From: Ampullaceana balthica
Lineage: Eukaryota > Mollusca > Gastropoda > Lymnaeidae
Assembly (NCBI GenBank): GCA_944989445.1
Contig: CALYLW010000180.1
Coordinates: 946,798-1,010,797 of the forward strand
Direction of reading: 5' to 3'
DNA: 64,000 nt
The translations under genes were made by a program, and so were the position numbers. Positions within the stretch are counted from its first letter, which is position 1. The number at the start of each line of letters is the position of its first letter. Shown one piece after another: positions 58,158-64,000 of the stretch. The notes beneath the pieces are model-generated. The model saw nothing but the letters and a program-made list of their open reading frames with translations. It was not told where the DNA came from and searched no databases.

Positions 58158-61100
58158 GTAAACAATTGCTTTTTAAAATAAATTTATGTATCATATTGTA
58201 CTGAATATAGGCTTCTCTTGGTCATAAGCTATAGTCTAAAAATGGAGTCATAATAATAACTATTTACTAGTTATTATATTTTTTAACAGCTCCATTATTG
58301 CATCAACCTTGTCTAAAAGGTTTATTTTACATTAGGTTAAAAATATAGCCTATAAATATGACAATATGACACATATTATAACATTAAGTATACATTTCAA
58401 GTGACTCTTATGAGTTTTTAGTTGATTATTTAGAGTTAAGTATTTTAATTATCTTTAATACACAGTAAATGGTGGTAATGATCATTGTCTAGGCTTGTGC
58501 TCGAAAACAAAATGAACTGAGTAATTTTAATTTACTCTCAAATGATTTCACATCTCCTGAGATAACTAATCTACTCATAAGGTGACTTCCTGGCATGAGT
58601 TGAATACCCACTCAACGATGTTCTGTCTTCTTTCATACTTAAAGAGATTTTACTCTCTCATGAAGTGACTTAACTCACTTAAGGGTGACTTCACCCACTC
58701 TTAAGGTGAAATTGTGTAATACTACATCATAAAGCGGTAAAAGATTATTTTTGTGCATTGGTAATAGCAAAACAGGGCCGGTCTATTTTAATGGAAATTA
58801 AAATTGTATCATTTTTTTTAATTGCCAAATAAAACATCAGTTCTTGAATTTACAAAAATTCTATTTTTTAAAAAGGTATTTATTTGAATCAGGAAAGTAA
58901 GTCGAGTTTATGAGCAAAGGAAACAAAGATGGTTTGACCGGCAAGAAGAATCTGTTATGAAAAAGCCATCTTTAATTGTGTACACAAGTGGAACGACAGG
59001 TCCACCAAAGGTAATACATTATTTTATATTGCATCAATAAAGATATTAAAAAATAACTTCTTACAATGTGTAACATGAATATTTTTATTTAAATGACAAC
59101 TTGAGTTAGCATCAAAATGTGTTTTATTCTTAAACGTAAACATCTTTTCAATATAATATATTTTGTAATTGTAGTGCAGTGGGCTGGCAGCTTTCCATGT
59201 ATACATTTATTAGGCATCGACTATAATTTTACTGTTTGTCCAAATTGGCATGTGACATCTTTGTCTCAATTATTATTTATCAGGGTGTTGTTCTGACCCA
59301 TGGCAATTTGGCCGCCATGACAGCAGGAATGATTAAAAGCTGGGAGTGGACACAAAGAGATGTTGTGCTGCATGTTTTGCCATTGCATCATCTTCATGGC
59401 ATTGCCAATCTGCTGCTGACCCCATTGTCCTGTGGAGCCACTGTTGTCTTGGAACCTAAGTTTGATGCTAAGCAGGTTAGTAGCTTTACATGCCTGGCAG
59501 TAGGTATCTTGTCTTATCTATGCAGACACTCCTTTTATACAGAAGATTATTGCGTCCGTAGACCATGTCAGTTTGTTGGCAAGTGACGCAGCAGTGACAC
59601 ACTATGAAGGTTCCACGCATTACCCAGCCGCCTTTGTTTCCCTAACTTATGTTAAGTACCCAGAGCCGGGTGGACTCAGGGACACCCTTGGTCCCGGGAA
59701 CAAATCTCTGCCTTCACAGGGATTTGAACCCGTGGCCGTCGCTACGCGCATGCCACTCGACCACTGTGCCCCAGGTGTAGCAGGTTTATAGCCTTATGTG
59801 ACTGGCAGTAGATGCTTCAGGTAAGTAGCTTTACATGTTTAGCAGTAGATGCATCAGCTAAGTAGCTTTACATGACTAGCAGTAGATGCATCAGATAAGT
59901 AGCTTTACATGAATAGCAGTAGATATAGCATTTGATAAGTTGCTTCAGATTACTAACTGTAGATGCATCATGTAAGTAGCTTAACATAATTAGCAGTAGA
60001 TGCATTGGGTAAGTAGCTTTACAGCTTTACATGGCTGGCAGTAGAGAGAAGTTCAGTAACGTAGGAAGGGCATGAATCAGAAAAGAAGTTGTGACAGAAC
60101 AGATGGTTTGTAATCAATGCATGCTGGTATAGGGAGCCAATCAAGTGAATAAAGTAGCGGAGTAAAATGGTCGAGTTTAATATGATGTGTTAATCTGCGT
60201 GCATGATTAGCCAGCGGGTCTCAACATATGAGACCCAGTTGGTCTCAACACTTAACATTTTATATTGAATGTCAATGGTTACAGCTTAATTGTATCTTTA
60301 CACATCTCACAGTGATCACAGCAAATTTTACATTTTATCTTATCTGAAAGAATTTTTATAATTCTTTAGCTGAGGCATTTATTACCTTATTCTGTTTTTA
60401 AATGATGAATTTTAAAACAATTATTTTAAAAATTTAATTTAAATGTAATGCTCTTGTCAAGTAATTATTATAAAGTAATTTACATAATATCGTCACTTCC
60501 AGGTATGGCATCTGCTGACTACACCCTTCATACAGCATTTTGACCGTAGCATTAATTTATTCATGGCAGTGCCAACAGTTTATGCCAAACTTATTGAATA
60601 TTATGAAAAGAATATTTCTGAACCCTCTTCCAAAATTGCTGCAGACTTTATTTACCAAACTTTGTCCACAAAGATCAGGTCAGAGAATAATTTTTTTTTG
60701 TCTGATTACCTTCTGATTCAATTTATTTAGGCTATCACTTCATTAAGATTAAGACCAGGAAAGTTATTGTTTTTATGATTTCCTTTTTTTACCCTAACAA
60801 AGACAATTTATTACCATTTCATAATCAAAGCAGCATTTAATTTGTTGGTTTTAATTTTGCATTCATTGTCATAAAGGTATACCATTTTTTTTAGTGTCTC
60901 AAAAATTTGACCAATTAAAATTAAATATTTCAGACTGATGGTGAGTGGCTCTTCGGCATTGCCACAGCCAATCAGTGAACGTTGGACAGAGCTGTCAGGT
61001 CATCAACTGCTGGAAAGATATGGAATGACTGAAATAGGCATGGCACTTTCCAACCCCTTGCACGGACCGAGAATTTCTGGTGGGTGATTCCTTGAAAACA

Positions 61101-63471
61101 ATATTTTATATTGAAAGAATTATACTAATGAACATAGCTAATTTTATAAAGGAGATTACCAATGACTTGCAGATTTTCATTTAAAAATCTAAAGCTCTTT
61201 CGGGTCTTGTTGCAGAAGGATCAACATGACCAGGTTTGGGACACTATAACCAAGGAATAAAATTTTATTAAATCTTCAAAGTATAATGGTCTATTGTCAC
61301 ATCTGTTCTTTGAATTAGTTACATTTAAGGAAAAAAACCAGACTGTGTAAATGTAAGTCCTGATAGCAAGGGACTTATCTATAAACCAGTACATACCTTA
61401 GAAAGTTTATTCCATTACTACTGCTCAAATCCAATAATAAAAAGAAGCTATTAATAGTCCTAGTATCTATTTTTCATAAACACTAATTGTTTGATCAAAC
61501 AGGAGCTGTGGGCACACCAATGCCTAATGTGGAAGTACGTATAGTAAAGCCAAATGTTTACAACTCGCGAGGCTACGACATTTTAGTTGAAGGAAACTCC
61601 AGACATTCCGTCGTCGCTGGAGGTGAGTATTGTGACGATATCAAATATCAATTTATGCCTGGAGTTTTAACAGGAATGAATAAAGAGAATAACATTATTT
61701 GAATTGTATTTTCAAAAATTATACTAAATAACACTTTAAGGGATGCATTTGTCAGTGGTTTTTCTCCAGGTTATTTTGTTTTATTTAACATAACTTGCCA
61801 TAACTCTATATAATCTGTGTTATTGTTATTCCCACGCTTTACACAATTCTCTGGTATTGTGTTGGTGTAAAAATTATAACTTTTGTTGGGCACTTCCTGT
61901 GATTGTTATATACATGACAACATATTTTTATTTAAAGTGCCATTTTATAACTTCGGATTTTATTAAATTTGCTGAGGGTCCGTGGGAAGATAGGTCAATT
62001 ATTTCAGTTGAATAATCACTATTAGAATTATCCTCAAGTGATAAATATTCCTCACAGGCTCAGATGAAGAATTCGGAGACCTTCTTGTTCATGGTCCATC
62101 AGTAGCCAAAGAGTATTGGAAAAAACCAGAGGCTACAAAAGAAGCATTTACTAAAGACGGCTGGTTTAAAACAGGTAATAGAAATATGTTCAAATCAAGC
62201 AAGTCAAATGTGTTTCAGGCTAAGTAAAGTAAAGTGTATTTGATTTAATTGCCCTGAGAGTTTTCTATGTAATTAATTTTTGCTCATAGTAGTTGAGGAA
62301 GGTTACCCATCTCATACTGAAATCCAAAATTAGTCTGTTATGAAAGTATTTTAATAAATACTTGCTTTACCTATAGCAGTGATGGCGAACCTTTTTGTGG
62401 CGCGTGCCAAAATTTCAATAAAAAGTTACTAATTTTTAGCAAAGTGCCAACACAGTGGTTTAATTAAGGAAGTAATATTTTAGTTGCGTGCCGGCTGATG
62501 AGGCTCTGGGTGCCGAATGTGGCACGCTTACCATAGGTTCGCCATCACTGACCTATAGTCATGGCTATGACAGGTATGTGCTATTAATATTTCCTTTTAT
62601 AGGTGACACAGTGAGGTACCAGAAGGGAATTTATTACATCGTGGGACGCACATCTGTGGATGTCATCAAGAGCGGTGGGTACAAGATCAGTGCCTTGGAT
62701 GTAGAGCGCCACCTGTTGGCCCATCCTGATATAGCAGACTGTGCTGTAGTTGGGCTGTCAGATATAACCTGGGGTCAGAAGGTGAGACACATCTTGGGGT
62801 CAAACATAGCTAAAGGTCAAAATATCGCATATAAATATGGGTCAGAATGTAAGGTTATTGCTTATTCGTAATGATTACACTGTTCCTTTGCTCATATAAT
62901 AGAAAAATTGGGGTGGGGTATATTCACTTTAAACAATCCAACCATCTAGGATGAGATGTTACTGGCTGTCATCTATTGCCAATACTGATAGGTAGGGCTC
63001 TGTTCCCCCAACTTTAATTGATGTCCTATCAACCAAGTCAGAATCATGCTAATCAATAAATCAACTAGAATCTCAAGTTATGAGACTGGAATGAAAAGAA
63101 ACATATTTTTGTATACATAATGACTGGATTTTGAGGGTGACAGGGCTTTGACTCAAGACACTTTACTGCATGTGTTTGGAAAGTCTATAGTATTCAAGTA
63201 CTTATACAAATATTTAGTACATCAATCTTTCTTTTACTGAAAAAATGTTGTATTTGTATTTCAGGTAGCAGCTGTATTAGTTTTAAAATCCGGTGGGACC
63301 ATGATGGAGTTGGCTAAATTACGGGAATGGGCGAGTTCACGTCTCCCACCATATCAACTGCCTACAGTGATAAAATGTCTAGACTTGCTGCCTCGCAATG
63401 CTATGGGGAAGGTCAACAAGAAGGAGCTAGTCAATCATGTCTTTCCAGAATTTTCCAAAAAGAAATGGTGA
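57436..63471 (+). CDS. ACSF3: ACSF3, mitochondrial malonyl-CoA synthetase, 9 coding exons
   Basis: Coding exons: 57436-58157, 58893-59010, 59284-59475, 60503-60678, 60934-61079, 61503-61622, 62058-62174, 62603-62781, 63266-63471. They encode about 658 residues, with all introns GT-AG. The enzyme joins malonate (or methylmalonate) to CoA with ATP in the matrix, feeding mitochondrial fatty-acid synthesis and protein malonylation. Acyl-adenylate motifs in order: P-loop [10 protein letters not shown] (271-280), LPLHHLHG (312-319), LLERYGMTE (428-436), GWFKTGD (526-532), [14 protein letters not shown] (545-558), and MGKV with catalytic Lys639. The ERYGMTE arginine and the GRTSVD segment are characteristic of the malonyl-CoA branch. 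The N-terminal about 75 residues are basic and amphipathic, fitting a mitochondrial presequence. It is longer than mammalian ACSF3 (about 576) because of the N-terminus. One base in exon 9 needs checking (see findings). Confidence 0.93.
58158..58892. other. ACSF3 intron 1, nothing recognised
   Basis: AT-rich; donor GTAAAC, acceptor ATCAG. Confidence 0.6.
58893..59010 (+). CDS. ACSF3: ACSF3 coding exon 2 with ATP-binding P-loop
   Basis: Acceptor AATCAG before 58893. Ends with [14 protein letters not shown], the AMP-binding signature, exactly at the donor GTAATA. Phase 0 out. Confidence 0.94.
59284..59475 (+). CDS. ACSF3: ACSF3 coding exon 3
   Basis: Encodes [17 protein letters not shown] and onward, including [15 protein letters not shown] and [12 protein letters not shown], 64 codons. 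The donor is CAG|GTTAGT, weaker than the GTAAGT copies repeated downstream in the intron 3 minisatellite. Confidence 0.94.
59472..60050 (+). repeat. 37-bp minisatellite copying the ACSF3 exon 3 splice donor
   Basis: Units read AGGTAAGTAGCTTTACATG then AGCAGTAGATGCATC, spaced 37 bases apart (59823, 59860, 59897 and on), about seven copies from 59779 to 60050. The exon 3 donor region itself (CAGGTTAGTAGCTTTACATG at about 59473) is the first, diverged unit. Confidence 0.75.
59505..59778 (-). mobile_element. tRNA-derived SINE-like insertion in ACSF3 intron 3
   Basis: The minus strand starts with GGGCACAGTGGTCGAGTGGC and a B box GGTTCAAATCC, a Ser/Leu-type tRNA-like head. The body runs leftwards to ACACTCCTTTTATACAGAAG (shared with 2350-2405). 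It separates the first minisatellite unit from the rest. Confidence 0.5.
60051..60502. other. Rest of ACSF3 intron 3, nothing recognised
   Basis: AT-rich intron up to acceptor TTCCAG. Confidence 0.55.
60503..60678 (+). CDS. ACSF3: ACSF3 coding exon 4
   Basis: Encodes [15 protein letters not shown], then [19 protein letters not shown] and onward to LSTKI. The [11 protein letters not shown] segment is strongly ACSF3-like. Arg403 is split AG|A with exon 5. Confidence 0.94.
60934..61079 (+). CDS. ACSF3: ACSF3 coding exon 5
   Basis: Encodes [17 protein letters not shown] and [18 protein letters not shown]. It carries the YGMTE adenylate motif. Gly452 is split at the GTGGGT donor. Confidence 0.94.
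61503..61622 (+). CDS. ACSF3: ACSF3 coding exon 6
   Basis: Encodes (G)[14 protein letters not shown], then a variable segment up to HSVVAG. Acceptor AAACAG, donor [16 protein letters not shown] is the conserved GxVGxPxP motif of the superfamily. Confidence 0.92.
62058..62174 (+). CDS. ACSF3: ACSF3 coding exon 7
   Basis: Encodes [20 protein letters not shown], then [12 protein letters not shown]. The GWFKTGD motif is completed across the junction with exon 8 (G|GT GAC). Confidence 0.94.
62377..62550. mobile_element. 174-bp hAT MITE in ACSF3 intron 7
   Basis: Near-perfect inverted ends CAGTGATGGCGAACCT and AGGTTCGCCATCACTG; perfect duplication ACCTATAG (62369-62376, 62551-62558). It ends 52 bases before exon 8. 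Confidence 0.9.
62603..62781 (+). CDS. ACSF3: ACSF3 coding exon 8
   Basis: Encodes [19 protein letters not shown], then [15 protein letters not shown] and onward to DITWGQK: the hinge and the start of the mobile C-terminal domain. An hAT MITE ends 52 bases upstream. Confidence 0.94.
62782..63265. other. ACSF3 intron 8, nothing recognised
   Basis: Donor GTGAGA, acceptor TTTCAG. Confidence 0.6.
63266..63471 (+). CDS. ACSF3: ACSF3 coding exon 9 with catalytic lysine and stop
   Basis: Begins [12 protein letters not shown] after acceptor TTTCAG. It continues [13 protein letters not shown] and [18 protein letters not shown], ending at TGA 63469-63471. The MGKV lysine is the adenylation lysine. 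By my count the segment 63266-63300 has 35 bases where 36 are needed to stay in frame, so a miscount or a one-base gap lies there. Confidence 0.88.
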
Positions 63472-63990
<519 letters not shown>

Positions 63991-64000
63991 ATTAAAATAC

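Noticed and set aside
59600..59778. Functional tRNA-Ser gene on the minus strand
   Set aside because: Only a head-like half with a B box is recognisable, attached to a repeated SINE-like body.
59776..60050. Regularly spaced repeats that might suggest a CRISPR array
   Set aside because: The units are contiguous diverged tandem copies without unique spacers, in a eukaryotic intron.
62488..62602. N-terminal extension of the open frame running into ACSF3 exon 8
   Set aside because: It is the hAT MITE and intron. The conserved protein joins exon 7 (GWFKTG) to exon 8 at 62603.

Overview
This is a eukaryotic (animal) nuclear window: strongly AT-rich, with two intron-rich plus-strand genes set in a dense layer of mobile elements. 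Everything on identity comes from reading motifs and splice sites by eye; no search was run. The two proteins are conserved metazoan families. The repeat content (a large variety of small non-autonomous DNA transposons, tRNA-derived SINE pieces, tandem-core dispersed repeats) suggests a lophotrochozoan, most likely a mollusc such as a gastropod, but that is inference.

Gene 1 (9418-43178) is a TENT4-type non-canonical poly(A) polymerase (TENT4A/B, also called PAPD7/PAPD5 or Trf4). It has 11 coding exons that join in frame to 770 codons. Its first intron is 24.5 kb and is mostly mobile DNA. A 4.9 kb stretch after the stop lacks recognisable transposons and may be a long 3' UTR. Gene 2 (57436-63471) is ACSF3, mitochondrial malonyl-CoA synthetase. 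It has nine coding exons for about 658 residues and carries all acyl-adenylate motifs. The two genes lie head to tail and have no obvious functional link (nuclear RNA tailing versus mitochondrial malonate activation).

Layout: 1-9230 is intergenic, with a composite hAT element (1091-3466), GGGGCCGTCC-ended Harbinger-like MITEs and a second hAT relic (6143-8526). 9231-9417 is the putative TENT4 promoter and 5' UTR. 9747-34211 is intron 1, with tandem-core repeat arrays (15.2-18.4, 22.9-23.6 and 24.8-33.4 kb) split by pogo-like, hAT-like, TTAA-type and 9-bp-TSD elements. 34212-43178 holds the other TENT4 exons; intron 5 carries inverted pogo-like copies. 43179-57408 is the possible 3' UTR, then a LINE fragment, a SINE-like repeat, a decayed transposon ORF and two nested hAT stacks. 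57409-63471 is ACSF3, with a splice-donor-derived minisatellite in intron 3 and an hAT MITE just before exon 8. The window ends in a compound microsatellite.

Most notable: (i) at least 24 perfect TGACGTCA (CRE-type) palindromes, nearly all inside mobile elements of several unrelated families; (ii) a 37-bp minisatellite in ACSF3 intron 3 that repeats the exon 3 splice-donor region; (iii) nested insertions whose target-site duplications and, in several cases, unoccupied sites can be read directly.
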